From positions 1 through 54,984 of the forward strand of contig JAKLDR010000019.1 of the NCBI GenBank assembly GCA_022703445.1: a stretch of 54,984 nucleotides of DNA, given 5' to 3'. This stretch comes from Planctomycetota bacterium. Its GTDB lineage: Bacteria; Planctomycetota; SZUA-567; JAKLDR01. This document shows positions 1 to 9,843 of the stretch, in pieces (positions within the stretch are counted from its first letter, which is position 1; the number at the start of each line of letters is the position of its first letter). A program made the translations under genes and the position numbers. The notes beneath the pieces are model-generated. The model ran no database searches. It was not told the DNA's origin and saw only the letters and a list, made by a program, of their open reading frames with translations.

Positions 1-1975
1 ACCCGCCGGTGACCATGCGACCACCGAGCGATGAACCGCCCAGCACGCCGGTATGCCGTCCCCAGCTACCCAGCAACGTATTGGTTGCGTTCGAACTGCG
101 CCCCGCCTTCTGGAAGCCGGGAGCGCCGCCAGGCAGAGAGGGATGCAGAGGATCGAAGGCGCCGATGCCCGGCCCAGGAGCCGCCGGAGGAGCCAGCCAA
201 CCCCAGGTCACGTCGGGAGCGCCGCCCCAGTCGAAACCGATTTCCTCGAGCAGGCCCTGCTTGACGTCCAGGTACCTGGCCTCCACGTGGACCTGCAGGG
301 TCTGCGACTTGCGGAAGTCCTCGAGGAGCTGGCTGATCTGGAGCTGCACTTCCGGCTGATGGAACACGATGATCTGGCCGTTCTGCTCCTGAATGCTGGT
401 GCCGCCGACGCCCCAGCTGGCCGGCTGGATCACCCGCTTGATCATGTCCTGCAGGGAGCCGGCCGGAGTGATGGGGGTGTCGATGGCCGGAGTCACAATG
501 GCGCCGCCACCGCCAGCACCGCCGGCCGCACCGCCGGCACCGGTCTGTCCGGCGGGCAGTCCCAGGATGGGCCCCGGGAAGCTCGGGATCGGGTTGGTGA
601 GGTCGCGGACGTCGTAGATCTTCTGCTGGAGTTCGCCGGTCAGCTTGTCCGGCGTGGAGATGAAGATGGCGCCCTGCTTGAGCGTGTAGTCAAGCTTGGC
701 CATGCGCAGGATCCACTTGAGCGCCAGGCTCAGCTTGGTCCGGCTCAGACGCAGCGTGATGGGCTGCTTGGCACTCGCCCCACCGGCCGCAAACGCCGCC
801 GGATCGGGGATGATGTTGACGTCGGTGAGGCCCTGCAGGTACTTGATGCACTCCTCCAGCGGCTGCTCGACGAACTCCAGGGTCACTTCCTTGTCCAGGG
901 CCGCCCGGATGTTGCGCATCCAGTCCGGCTCGGCCAGGCGCTTCTCCTGCTCGGACTCGCGCCGGCTGATCTCCGCCCAGTCCTTGGGGTAGACCAGGAC
1001 CGGACTGTACGGCACCATCGCGGCCTGGGAGAGCTCGACCCAGTCGCGAACCGCCTCGCTCTTGAGGTCCGCCGTGCGCTCGGCGCGCTTGCTGATGGAC
1101 TTCCACCGGCAGGCGGTTTCAAGCTCGACGGCCGCGGTGTTGGTGGGATCCAGGTCCATCACCCGGCGGGCCAGGCGGGCAGCCTCCTCGTAGTCGCGCC
1201 GGGCGTAGAGCATCTCGGCCTTGTCCATGAGCGTCCGGACCTGGCGGCGCAGGAACTCCTGCTCGCGCTCGCGCTGCTTGAGGGCCTCTTCTCCGGCCTT
1301 GGCGCGCCCCAGTTCGGCCAGGGCCACCTCGCGCTTCTTGCGCTCCTTGAAGACCTGATCCTGGAGCTGCTCAATGTCCTTCTCGAAATTGCGGACCTGG
1401 ACCCTGGGGTCCATCCACTTGACGATCTCCTTGGCCCGGGCCAGCTGGCCGTCGGCCTCTTCGAGCTGCTTGAGCTGCTCGGAGAGCACGTCGCCGCTCT
1501 TAGCCAGTTCCTTGGAGCCGGTGGCGCCACCGTAGAGAACCCGGGCGCGGTCGATGTGCCCCTCCAACTCGTTCAGCTGGGCGTAGCGCTCGATGCGGTC
1601 CTTGACTTCCAGCTGCTCAACCGCGCTCTTGATCCGAGAATGGCGCACGGACAGCACCGCCTCGGCAAGCTGGAGCAGTTCCTTGGCTTCCTGGTTGGAG
1701 GGATCGAGGCGAACGGCCAGTTCCAGCTCCTGGCGGGCCTCCGTGTACAGCCGGTTCTCGTACAGCCGCTTGCCGAGGGCGCAATACATCGCAGCCCGCT
1801 GCTTGCGGTCGGTGGCCGACTCCACCTCGGGGGCCGGCGCGGCCTTCTCCATAGTGTCCAGAAGGTTCTGGGCGCGCGGCGCGGCAGGCGCCTCGCCCTT
1901 GGGCGCCGGGGCCGGCTCGGCCGCGAGGGCCGAGGGCAGGACCAGGGCGAACAGGATCGGGAGGCAGGCTCTCAT
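1..1975 (-). CDS. Secretin-type pilus protein, second tandem copy (3' end outside window)
   Basis: The frame is open from the ATG at 1975 to the window edge (658 codons), so the C-terminus is missing. The start follows an AGGAGG-type site. Residues 1-19 form a signal peptide ending in Ala-Leu-Ala-Ala. A TPR-like helix pair lies near 60-100, a long charged coiled coil near 150-265, and a second TPR-like unit near 270-290. From about 360 comes an STN/N0-like domain, with VTLEFVEQPLEECIKYLQ and later AIFISTPDKL, closely matching the same region of the neighbour at 1994-4741. The secretin beta-barrel would lie past the edge. The gap to the upstream gene is 18 bases, so the two are surely co-transcribed. 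The copy has an ordinary signal peptide where its paralog has a lipobox. Inference: an outer-membrane pilus or secretion channel subunit, or an accessory ring protein. Confidence 0.85.
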   Translation of the reverse strand, partial: MRACLPILFALVLPSALAAEPAPAPKGEAPAAPRAQNLLDTMEKAAPAPEVESATDRKQRAAMYCALGKRLYENRLYTEARQELELAVRLDPSNQEAKELLQLAEAVLSVRHSRIKSAVEQLEVKDRIERYAQLNELEGHIDRARVLYGGATGSKELAKSGDVLSEQLKQLEEADGQLARAKEIVKWMDPRVQVRNFEKDIEQLQDQVFKERKKREVALAELGRAKAGEEALKQREREQEFLRRQVRTLMDKAEMLYARRDYEEAARLARRVMDLDPTNTAAVELETACRWKSISKRAERTADLKSEAVRDWVELSQAAMVPYSPVLVYPKDWAEISRRESEQEKRLAEPDWMRNIRAALDKEVTLEFVEQPLEECIKYLQGLTDVNIIPDPAAFAAGGASAKQPITLRLSRTKLSLALKWILRMAKLDYTLKQGAIFISTPDKLTGELQQKIYDVRDLTNPIPSFPGPILGLPAGQTGAGGAAGGAGGGGAIVTPAIDTPITPAGSLQDMIKRVIQPASWGVGGTSIQEQNGQIIVFHQPEVQLQISQLLEDFRKSQTLQVHVEARYLDVKQGLLEEIGFDWGGAPDVTWGWLAPPAAPGPGIGAFDPLHPSLPGGAPGFQKAGRSSNATNTLLGSWGRHTGVLGGSSLGGRMVTGG

Positions 1976-1993
1976 CGTTATTCCTCCTAGCGC

Positions 1994-4741
1994 TCAGAAC
2001 AGCTTGCGCTCTTCCTCTTCGAAGAGCAGGCTTCTGGCGGTGACCATGATGGCCAGGTTCTCACGCTCGTTGTCCTTGAGGTTCCAACGGAACAGGCGCC
2101 CCAGGACCGGGATGTCCATCGCCGCCGGTACGCCGGCCTCGGCGTTGAACTGGACATCGCGCATGCGACCGCCGATCAGAATGATGCCGCCGTCCGGGAT
2201 GGTCGCCGAGGTGCGGACCCGGATCTGCGAAACGACCGGCAGCTGCACGCTGACCGTGTTGGCCGTGACGGTGGTGCCCGTCCCGGTGCCGGTGGAGGAG
2301 ATGGTGGTCGAGTCGCTGGTATCCATGCGATCCAGCGTGGTGAAGGACGGGCGCAGCTCCATGGTGATGTAGCGCCGGTCCGCGGATACGATGGGGCGGA
2401 CGTCGAAGACCACGCCGGTCAGCAGCTGGCTGACCGTCGGGTCGGTGGTCGTGCCGCTGGCCGAGGCACCGGACACGAAGGACTGCTGGGTCCCGATCCA
2501 CATGTGGGCCCGCTGCCCGTTGTGGACGACAAGCTTCGGGGCCTGCAGCTCGGTACCGTTGTCCTTGACCCGCAGCGCGTGGGCAACCGCCCGAAGCTGG
2601 AGCGCCTCGAGGAAGTGCATCTCGGCGCTCAGGCCCGGCACTTCGCCGTCGGCAACCGCCTGCGTGAAGAAGGTGCCCAGCGGAGTGCGGTCAGGCGAGA
2701 CCTGGAGGTTGTTGTTGATGATCGAGGCCGTGGTCTGCAGGCGCCCGCGGGTGTGCGCCCCGGCGCCGATCGTGTTGGTGGGGACCTGGGGGTTGGCCAG
2801 GTCCATGGTGCCCCACTGAATGCCGATGTCCTCGAGGAGCCCCTCGCGGACCTTGAGGAGCCGACCTTCGACCACCACCATGATCTTCTGGGTCTGCCGC
2901 AGATCGGCCAGCAGGCTGGAGATCATCCGGTGAACTTCCGGGCGCTGGACCACGACCAGCTTCCCGTTGCGCTCATCGATCGAAGTGCCCTTGCCCGGCT
3001 GCCAGCTCTCCGGGCGGACCCGCTGGGTGATCATGTCGCGGATGCTGGCCGCGGTGTTGGTCGGCGCAACCGGGGGCGGCGCGAAGACCGGCAACCCGCC
3101 GCCAGCGCCCGCCGAGAGATCGGTCTCCGGGCCCGGGAAGTCCGGAATCTGGAGGGTGAGGTCCTGGACGTCGTAGATGATCATCTTGACGTCGGGCTTC
3201 AGGTTGTCGGGCGTGGAGATGAACACCGCATTGTCGCGGAGTTCGTAGTCCAGCCCGGCCAACTTCAGGATCCACTCCAGGGCCAGCGAGAGCGTGGCCT
3301 GGTTCATGCGCAGGGTGATCTGGCGCTCGCCGCCGGCCTTGGCGGCAGGGTCCAGGACCATGTTGACTTCGCTGACCGACTGGAGGAAGTTGATGGCCTC
3401 GCTCAGCGGGGCCTGGACGAACTCGAAGTTGACCTTCTTCTCGAGCTTGCGCCGGATCTGCGCCATCCAGTCAGGCTCCACCTCGCTGGTGCCGGTCGAC
3501 TCGTCGCGGCGCACGATCTGGAGCCAGTTGTCCGGGTACACCATGGCGGTTGAGTACGGCACGCCGGCATCCTCGATGCTCTGCATGGTGCTGGCCCGCT
3601 CGATGCGCGTGTTCTGGTAGATCAGCGCCTCGTTGGCCCGGTGCTTCTTCTCGCGGCTGGAGGCGCGCAGCGACAGGGCGTCGCCGTTGCCCGGATCGAG
3701 CTTGAGGACCTGCTCGCAGATGCCCTCGGCCTCGGCATACTTGCCGTTGCGGGCATCGAAGCGGGCGCGGTCCAGCATGGCGTTCACCGTCTGCCGGAAC
3801 TGCCTGGCCTCGCGCTCGCGCCCGGCCATGGCCTCCTGCTGGGCCCGCTCGCGCTGGAAGGCAGCCAGCTCACCGCGCAGCTCCTTGCCGCGGTCCTGGG
3901 CTTCGCCCTTGGCCACCTCGATCTTGCGACGCAGACTGCTCAGGTCCAGCTGGTGCGGCATCCACCGGATGATCTCCAGGGCCCGGTCATACTGCTCGAC
4001 CGCCTTGTCGGCGGCAGCCAGCTGCCGGGAGAAAACCTTGTCGCGCGCCTGGTTGTCGTCGCCGGGCCGTGCCGCACGGCTCTCTTCCCTGGACCGGTTG
4101 CCGGCATCGACGACGTTCTGGATCTCCAGGAGCGCCTCCTGGGCCTTGATTCTCTGGACCGTCTCCAGCTCCTGGAGGGCACGGCGAACGGGGTCGAGCC
4201 CCATGCCCAGGATTCCGCGGGTCTTGGCCGCGTACTCGGCAGCAGCCATGTGGCGAGGAGACACACGCAGGGCCTCGTCAAACTTGACCAGGGCATCCTC
4301 ATAGCGGGCGTCGTCGAAAAGCTTCTTGCCGGCGGCGAACAGCACCTCGGCCTGTGGGTCCGGGGCGCCTTCCTTCTTCTCCATCTCGGCGAAGAGCTGG
4401 TCAAGGCGGGTGGCCGGAACCGCAGGCTTGGCCGGCTCGGCTACCTTGGGAGGCTCAACCTTCGGAGGTTCGACTTTGGGCGGCTCGGAGACCTTGGGGG
4501 GCTCGGTCACCTTCGGCGGCTCTACCTTGGGAGGATCGACCTTCACGACCGTCACCGGCTTGGGCTTGGCGGCGACCTTGGGAGGCGCCTTGGAGACCTG
4601 GCCGATCAGATCGTCTACCAGAGGATCGGCCGCGGTGACCTTCACTGCGTCCTTGTCGCCCTTGGAGCTCTGGCACCCCCAGGCCACAACCACCGCTCCC
4701 AGAACTCCCAGGACCACCCACAGGCTGAGTCGACCCTTCAT
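1994..4741 (-). CDS. Secretin (PilQ/GspD-like) lipoprotein with TPR/coiled-coil N-terminus
   Basis: 915 residues from the ATG at 4741, chosen because GGAGAG precedes it and it starts a clear lipoprotein signal with Cys23 as the lipidated residue (VVAWGC). A Pro-Lys-Val-Glu repeat region spans about residues 55-110. TPR and coiled-coil segments follow to about 400, then an STN/N0-like domain (VNFEFVQAPLSEAINFLQ) and an N1/N3-like domain (SIRDMITQRV). The C-terminal secretin barrel ends with GVPAAMDIPVLGRLFR, close to the secretin family signature. Secretins form the outer-membrane ring of type IV pilus and type II secretion systems. The length is well above typical PilQ because of the N-terminal TPR part. 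I associate this architecture with the Amuc_1098-type proteins of the PVC group, from memory. It sits in the pilQ position of the operon. Confidence 0.9.
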   Translation of the reverse strand: MKGRLSLWVVLGVLGAVVVAWGCQSSKGDKDAVKVTAADPLVDDLIGQVSKAPPKVAAKPKPVTVVKVDPPKVEPPKVTEPPKVSEPPKVEPPKVEPPKVAEPAKPAVPATRLDQLFAEMEKKEGAPDPQAEVLFAAGKKLFDDARYEDALVKFDEALRVSPRHMAAAEYAAKTRGILGMGLDPVRRALQELETVQRIKAQEALLEIQNVVDAGNRSREESRAARPGDDNQARDKVFSRQLAAADKAVEQYDRALEIIRWMPHQLDLSSLRRKIEVAKGEAQDRGKELRGELAAFQRERAQQEAMAGREREARQFRQTVNAMLDRARFDARNGKYAEAEGICEQVLKLDPGNGDALSLRASSREKKHRANEALIYQNTRIERASTMQSIEDAGVPYSTAMVYPDNWLQIVRRDESTGTSEVEPDWMAQIRRKLEKKVNFEFVQAPLSEAINFLQSVSEVNMVLDPAAKAGGERQITLRMNQATLSLALEWILKLAGLDYELRDNAVFISTPDNLKPDVKMIIYDVQDLTLQIPDFPGPETDLSAGAGGGLPVFAPPPVAPTNTAASIRDMITQRVRPESWQPGKGTSIDERNGKLVVVQRPEVHRMISSLLADLRQTQKIMVVVEGRLLKVREGLLEDIGIQWGTMDLANPQVPTNTIGAGAHTRGRLQTTASIINNNLQVSPDRTPLGTFFTQAVADGEVPGLSAEMHFLEALQLRAVAHALRVKDNGTELQAPKLVVHNGQRAHMWIGTQQSFVSGASASGTTTDPTVSQLLTGVVFDVRPIVSADRRYITMELRPSFTTLDRMDTSDSTTISSTGTGTGTTVTANTVSVQLPVVSQIRVRTSATIPDGGIILIGGRMRDVQFNAEAGVPAAMDIPVLGRLFRWNLKDNERENLAIMVTARSLLFEEEERKLF

Positions 4742-4932
4742 GTTGGGCTCTCCTTTCGCGGCCGCACCAGACAACATCTCTGACTGGTCCGTCTGGCTGT
4801 TCGCTGTCAACTGACAGGGCTTGTCAAAGCCCCGCATCTCCCCCAAACAACCTCTTCTCTTGTCTCCGACGGGGCCATCCCCGCCGGAATTAGTGGAAAA
4901 GCCGATGCTTCAGGCTGCCCGGAAGCCAAGCC
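4742..4932 (-). other. 191-base spacer inside the pilus operon
   Basis: This is the longest gap in the operon. On the minus strand it holds two TTGACA hexamers close together and a 14-base dyad, CTGTCA-GT-TGACAG (4804-4817). No -10 element lies at a proper distance from either hexamer, so an internal promoter for the secretin pair is possible but not supported. No open frame here is convincing. Confidence 0.4.
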
Positions 4933-6474
4933 TCACTGCATGCCTCCGGGGGGACCGCCAGGCCCGCCGCCAACGCCGGGAACTGCGCCACCCGGCACCG
5001 GAGGCTTCTCAGGCGCCGGCGGCCGGAACTCGCCAGGGGCCGGCGCCCCGCCCGGATTGGGAACCACGATCGGGGCAACGGCGGGCGGAGCCGGGACCGG
5101 CATAGCGCCAGGAGGAGGCCCCGCCGGAGGAACCGCCGCCGGCACCTTGGGGACCACCGGTGCGGGACCGACCGGCCCGACCGCCGGCAGCGGAGCCGGA
5201 GCCTTGGGATCCGCCGCCTTCGGCGAAATCTGCAGGCCCTTCGGCCACCACTCGTCGGCCCGTCCGTAGATCACGTGGACTTGGCCGCTGTGCTTGTCGC
5301 GGATGGTGGCGGACTGCACCCGTTCCGGAGCCACCTTCCTCTTCACCTTGACCAGCACCATCTTGCCGGTCTTGGGATCCTTCTGGTATTCCTCGACCTC
5401 CACTTCCTTGTCGATGAACTTGATGTCCAGATCAACGAGCGTGGCGGCCGCATCTATGACGTAGGTGATGAGCTCCCTTTCCGGGCGCTCCTGTTTCTCG
5501 CCCTTGATGTCACTGCCCTTGTTGATCCGCTCGACCTTCTCGACCCACTTCTCTCGGGCCGGGATCCAGCGGCGCATCGCGAAGGAGCCGCGCACGTACT
5601 TGCCGTCCTCGTCCTGCTCGAGCCCGTTGAGGCGGATCTGCACGTCGCTGGGCAACTCCACCTTGGCAACCGCCGAGAACTGGGTCACAAACGGCCCGCC
5701 CTTCAGGAGATTCTCCTCGGGCGGAGCGCCGGCCAGCAGCTTCTGGACATACGGCTTGAGCTCATCCGGAACCGCCAGGAAGTTGGCCTTGTCGGCGGGC
5801 AGCTTGACCAGCCCCTCCCTTTCCTTGCCGGACTCTCCGCCCTTCCACTTGGCAGGGAAGATGGCCAGCGTGCAGGCCCTGTACTCGTAGGGGGTCCGCG
5901 GCGGAAGCGCGTCGACCCGCAGCTGATATCCGGCGGCCGAGGCGGTGATGCCCGCGGGCATCGATCCGGCCGTCGCACTCCCGGCGATGGCCGCCATGGG
6001 TTCCGTCGGCCACTTGGCCTCGGAGGCCGGCTTGCTCCAGATCAGCAGCCACTTGCCCTGGGCGAACTTGTCGCCTCCGAAGACGAAGTTGACAGACCCG
6101 TGCCCCACCCAGACGTCCCCGGCAGCCGCGCTGGGCGGGCTGAGCTCGGCGGTGAAAGTCGGCGGAGGATCGATGGCGAAACCCATCACGTACGGCGGAC
6201 GGGGGAAGAACCTCCAGCCGATCAGGGACTGCGACAGCTCGCCCTCGCTGCGCCCGATGTTGGCCGAGAAGGTGCCGGCGTAGTCCGGCAGTTTGCCGGT
6301 CTTGATCGTGTTGTCGCGCAGCGCCTTCTCGACGGCCACCAGTGAGGTCTCGACCGAGGTGACATTGATGGTCTGCTCGCCGGCGGGCGTCAGGCGCCAG
6401 GCCACCAAGGCCACGCAGGCGGCGATAAGCAGAACCGCGATGATTTTGTCAAGGTGGTCCTTGATCTTCTGCAT
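4933..6474 (-). CDS. Single-pass periplasmic pilus-assembly protein (pilP position)
   Basis: 513 residues. A short cytoplasmic N-terminus is followed by one membrane segment at about residues 10-27 (IIAVLLIAACVALVAW), then a periplasmic domain with no family I can name. The last ~110 residues are very rich in Pro, Ala and Gly (for example PAAVPPAGPPPG), which suggests an extended linker reaching through the periplasm or peptidoglycan. The gene lies between the pilO-like and secretin genes, where PilP sits in the classical pilMNOPQ operon. PilP couples the inner-membrane complex to the secretin. I see no sequence match to PilP itself, so the role rests on position, topology and the proline-rich tail. 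Confidence 0.75.
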   Translation of the reverse strand: MQKIKDHLDKIIAVLLIAACVALVAWRLTPAGEQTINVTSVETSLVAVEKALRDNTIKTGKLPDYAGTFSANIGRSEGELSQSLIGWRFFPRPPYVMGFAIDPPPTFTAELSPPSAAAGDVWVGHGSVNFVFGGDKFAQGKWLLIWSKPASEAKWPTEPMAAIAGSATAGSMPAGITASAAGYQLRVDALPPRTPYEYRACTLAIFPAKWKGGESGKEREGLVKLPADKANFLAVPDELKPYVQKLLAGAPPEENLLKGGPFVTQFSAVAKVELPSDVQIRLNGLEQDEDGKYVRGSFAMRRWIPAREKWVEKVERINKGSDIKGEKQERPERELITYVIDAAATLVDLDIKFIDKEVEVEEYQKDPKTGKMVLVKVKRKVAPERVQSATIRDKHSGQVHVIYGRADEWWPKGLQISPKAADPKAPAPLPAVGPVGPAPVVPKVPAAVPPAGPPPGAMPVPAPPAVAPIVVPNPGGAPAPGEFRPPAPEKPPVPGGAVPGVGGGPGGPPGGMQ

Positions 6475-6540
6475 CGTCCGGACACCTCCACAGCCTGCGT
6501 CAACCCGGCCGGTTCCCCGGCCGCCAACCCGGCGGGGCTA

Positions 6541-7746
6541 TTACTCCACCCTGTCGAGCTTCTCGTCGAACTCCGGCACAATCACCATCATCTCGGCGAC
6601 CACCGGCCATTCGTGGTAGCGGTGTCCGCCGTCCCTGGGCAGGTCGGACGGCTTGAGCAGGGGGACATCAGTGCGCCAGTCCGGCTTGCCCAGCGGCCGC
6701 TCGACCACCAGCCGCTCCACCCAGCAGGCGAATGGCCGATTCTCGGCCTCGCCGATCCTTTCGATCTTGGCGATGAGGTCCGGCACCACGGCGGCGTGGC
6801 ACTTGACCTTGATGACGAAACCGTTTGGCCGATAGGGCAGGCCCTTAGGCTGGGCCTTGGTGCCGGCCGTGTCGATGAACGCCAGCGAGTCGATGCCCTG
6901 CACCCGGCGTTCGCGCATCTCCGACTTCGACTGCAGCCTGCCGTCCTCGAAGCTGTCGTTCACCAGGGTGCTGACATCGGCCTTCGCCCGGCAGACCGCC
7001 TGGAAGATCAGGCGCCTCAGGAGCAGGCGTTTGAGGATCAGATCCGTGACTTCCTTCTTGTCTTCCGCGTATCCGCTCCAGCGGCCATCCTCCAGCCAGG
7101 TGCAGGTGGAACTGCGGTCGATCACGCTCTGCCTGAAGTCCATGCACCCCTTGCCGAGGGCCGCCTCCAGCATCTGATCGGACTTCTGGTCCTGCCCGGC
7201 CTTGCCCTGGGCCCCCACCACCCACTGGAGGAACTCCAGGTGATCCACCGGTGGAGGCGGATCAAAATCCTTGTTGCCCTTGCCGCGGGCAACGTCGACG
7301 GCGAATTGCATCGCCTTGAAACTCTTGAGGAACTCGGCCCGCTCCTCGTCGATGTCCTTGGCCACGATCTCGCAGGCCTTCACCGCGTTCTTGTTGGGAA
7401 TGTCCTTGAGATTCCCGGTGAGCGGATAGAGCTTGTAGATGGCCTTGTCCACATCGCGGCTGAGCAGGGACTCCGGCAGCGCCTCCCCCAGCTTCTTCTC
7501 CTCGTCGGTGAGCTTCCCCTCGTTCTTGGTGGCCAGTTTCTCAGCCCACTTGCGAATGGTGGTGCTGGGCTGGCTTACTCCATTGATCGGCTCACTGACA
7601 CTGGTAAGCCTGGCGGCCAGGAGATCCCGGTGCAGCACCTTCTGCTCGTTCTCGACCACCTTGGGATGTATCAGTAGGAAGTACGCCGCCAGCGAACCGC
7701 CGACGATCACGGTCCAAACGGCCCAGAAGACCATGCCCTTGTTCAT
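6541..7746 (-). CDS. Single-pass pilus-assembly protein (pilO position, Amuc_1100-like)
   Basis: 401 residues, starting MNKGMVFWAVWTVIVGG. One membrane segment lies at about residues 6-24, then a periplasmic part with a helical stretch (about 30-60) and a mixed alpha/beta C-terminal half. The start codon overlaps the stop of the PilM-like gene by 4 bases (ATGA), so translation is probably coupled. The topology (short cytosolic tail, one helix, coiled coil, periplasmic domain) is that of PilO/GspM proteins and of the Amuc_1100 family. I could not align it residue by residue. Expected role: inner-membrane alignment complex linking the PilM/N protein to the secretin. Confidence 0.75.
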   Translation of the reverse strand: MNKGMVFWAVWTVIVGGSLAAYFLLIHPKVVENEQKVLHRDLLAARLTSVSEPINGVSQPSTTIRKWAEKLATKNEGKLTDEEKKLGEALPESLLSRDVDKAIYKLYPLTGNLKDIPNKNAVKACEIVAKDIDEERAEFLKSFKAMQFAVDVARGKGNKDFDPPPPVDHLEFLQWVVGAQGKAGQDQKSDQMLEAALGKGCMDFRQSVIDRSSTCTWLEDGRWSGYAEDKKEVTDLILKRLLLRRLIFQAVCRAKADVSTLVNDSFEDGRLQSKSEMRERRVQGIDSLAFIDTAGTKAQPKGLPYRPNGFVIKVKCHAAVVPDLIAKIERIGEAENRPFACWVERLVVERPLGKPDWRTDVPLLKPSDLPRDGGHRYHEWPVVAEMMVIVPEFDEKLDRVE

Positions 7747-9608
7747 GGGTTCACGCTCCCTGCGCCAGCGGCGGCCTCCCGCGTCTTGCCGCCAGCAGCC
7801 GCCGCGGAGACGGGGGCGTCAGGCACGAACTGCCAGACGGCCCAGAACGTCAGCGCGTTGGTCTGCCTGTCGGACTTGGTGCCCCAGTCGAAGAACGAGA
7901 GCTTGACCTGCTTGGGAGGACCGCCGACCACCCAGCGGGCCTTCGCATCGGACATCACCGTCTGGAATCCGGGGACGCCCTTCAGGACGCCCTCGAAGCG
8001 GTTGAAGTTCTCAAACGAGTCGCCCCGGCACTCGAACTTGGCCGCGACGTACATCCTCTTGGCCTTCCTGGCCTGCGCACTCTGCAGCTCCCTCTCCTGG
8101 GGGAAGTCCATCTCCGGACGGGACGTCAGGGCAACCAGCGGGTTCTCCCAGGACATGTAGAAGGCGGCCAGGACGACCTCGCCCTCGCGATGCTCGGGGA
8201 AAGCATCGCCCTGGTTCAGGGCAGCGGGCGGAGGAACCACGGTCAGGCCGCGGTTGTGGGTGTCGACCGCCTTGAGCAGCTTCTCCAGGACCTCGCTGTA
8301 CTGACCGCGCTCGGCCCCGATCTTGGACCAACGCTGCAGCTGCTCCCGGCGGGGCTTGGAGGCCTTGTCCTTGGCGTCGACTTCGTTCTGCTGCTTGGCG
8401 ACGTCGTTGAACCTCTGGCACATCTTCTCGATCTGCTCGTCGACTTCCTTGCTCGCCCCCTGCGTATGCAATCCGAGGCAGGTCACCGCGCCCACAATGG
8501 CGGCGGCCACTGCGCCGTAGAAGTACCGGCGGACACCGGCCTGCTGCTCCTTGACCAGCGCCTTGGGCAGCAGGGACATCTTGATCCTGGCCAGGCCCAG
8601 GGCCTGGAGCGCCAGGCCAAGGGCCGCGCCCATGCCCGGGAACTCCTCGGCGAACCAGGTCGTGTCGACCGCCGGAGACACCGACACCCGCTGCGGCGCA
8701 CTGACCAGTTCGACGTCCATCTCAATATTGCGGGAGAGGAACTCGACCAGGCCAGGCAGCGCGAAGGTGTGTCCGATGCCGAACACCCGGCCGATGCGCA
8801 CGTCGCGGGAGAGAGACTTGTAGTAGCCGGCGGTCCGCTGGATCTCCCCGGCCAGGCTGCGCAGCGTGGGCTCGACCACCTGGAACATCTTCTCGGCCTG
8901 CTTGCTCTCGCCGATCTTGAGCTTGAGCCCTTCGGCCTCGGCGTGGGGCATGCGGAACTTCTGCTCGAAGACGTGGGTGATGTCCTCGCCGGCGATGGGC
9001 AGCGGCCGGAACCAGAAGCTGTTGCCGTGCAGGATCACGAAGTCGGTGACCTTGGCGCCGGCATCCAGGATCAGGCTGGTCTCGGCCGGACCCAGATCGT
9101 AGCTTACGTAGTTGAGAACGGCGACCGGGCTGGGCGCCAGACCGACGACGTTGAGGTTGAACTCGCGCAGGCTCTCCAGCAGGCGGTCGACTATCTCCTT
9201 GCGGATGGCCACCAGGCTGACGGTCGACTCTCCGCCGGAGCCCGAGGGGGACACCTGGTAGTCCCACACCACTTCCTCGAGCGCGAACGGCACCTGCTGC
9301 CGGGCCTCGTAGTTGACAATTTCGGCCACCTTGCGGTCGCCGACCGCCGGCAGATTGAACGGCCTGAAGAAGACCTGGTTGCCGGGCACCGAGAAGAGGA
9401 CGGGCGTGTTGCCGAACTTCTTGCGCTTGGCCAGTTCGGCGAGCGCGGCCCTGACCCGCGCCGGGCGGGTCGAGTCATCCTCGCTGTGCTCGATCTCGAC
9501 GACGTCGAAATCGACGACGGCGACCCCATTGCCGGTCCTGTTAAGCTTGACGGCCTTGATGGTCGCCGAACCGACGTCCAGGCCCCAGGCTACGGTCCTT
9601 CCGAACAT
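7743..9608 (-). CDS. pilM: PilM-like actin-fold ATPase fused to a PilN-like membrane domain
   Basis: 621 residues. The N-terminal ~345 residues are PilM/FtsA-like, with the phosphate-1 motif GLDVGSATIKAVKL at about 9-22, a second phosphate loop around LDAGAKVTDFV (181-191) and a GIGHTFALPGL adenosine-type loop (277-287). Typical PilM is about 350 residues. Here a membrane helix at about 362-380 and a ~240-residue extracytoplasmic tail follow, as expected for a fused PilN. In type IV pili PilM binds the cytoplasmic tail of PilN, so a covalent fusion makes sense. This is the first gene of the operon; the start is preceded by GGGAGG. The last 4 bases overlap the next gene. Confidence 0.88.
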   Translation of the reverse strand: MFGRTVAWGLDVGSATIKAVKLNRTGNGVAVVDFDVVEIEHSEDDSTRPARVRAALAELAKRKKFGNTPVLFSVPGNQVFFRPFNLPAVGDRKVAEIVNYEARQQVPFALEEVVWDYQVSPSGSGGESTVSLVAIRKEIVDRLLESLREFNLNVVGLAPSPVAVLNYVSYDLGPAETSLILDAGAKVTDFVILHGNSFWFRPLPIAGEDITHVFEQKFRMPHAEAEGLKLKIGESKQAEKMFQVVEPTLRSLAGEIQRTAGYYKSLSRDVRIGRVFGIGHTFALPGLVEFLSRNIEMDVELVSAPQRVSVSPAVDTTWFAEEFPGMGAALGLALQALGLARIKMSLLPKALVKEQQAGVRRYFYGAVAAAIVGAVTCLGLHTQGASKEVDEQIEKMCQRFNDVAKQQNEVDAKDKASKPRREQLQRWSKIGAERGQYSEVLEKLLKAVDTHNRGLTVVPPPAALNQGDAFPEHREGEVVLAAFYMSWENPLVALTSRPEMDFPQERELQSAQARKAKRMYVAAKFECRGDSFENFNRFEGVLKGVPGFQTVMSDAKARWVVGGPPKQVKLSFFDWGTKSDRQTNALTFWAVWQFVPDAPVSAAAAGGKTREAAAGAGSVNP

Positions 9609-9731
9609 GGTGACCCGCCTCCCGGTCTGCCCAACCCTACAATGACCAAGACTGTCCGGCCACGACTGCGTGACCGTGCGCCCGCGCAGGGACGCACTCC
9701 GGCCATGGGAATCCCAGCCGGAGGAAGCCCT

Positions 9732-9760
9732 TAATTAGCCGAAGCCGCGGCCCATGTCAA
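9732..9760 (-). promoter_or_regulatory. Candidate promoter of the pilus operon
   Basis: On the minus strand a perfect TTGACA (9755-9760) is followed after 17 bases by TAATTA (9732-9737). The -35 is ideal but the -10 is poor. It would give a leader of about 115 bases before the PilM-like start at 9608. No better candidate was seen closer to the gene. Confidence 0.4.
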
Positions 9761-9843
9761 GGTCTTTTCAACGCGGCCGGCAGGCCCGGAGCAGCGCGCA
9801 CCAGCGCCCCCGCGACGGCTCCGGAAAAGCGTGCGGCAGGTCC

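Noticed and set aside
53..1990. 645-codon open frame on the plus strand
   Set aside because: It is the antisense of the secretin-like gene at 1-1975. The minus frame has a signal peptide, ribosome site and family similarity; the plus translation is Leu/Gly/Asp-rich shadow.
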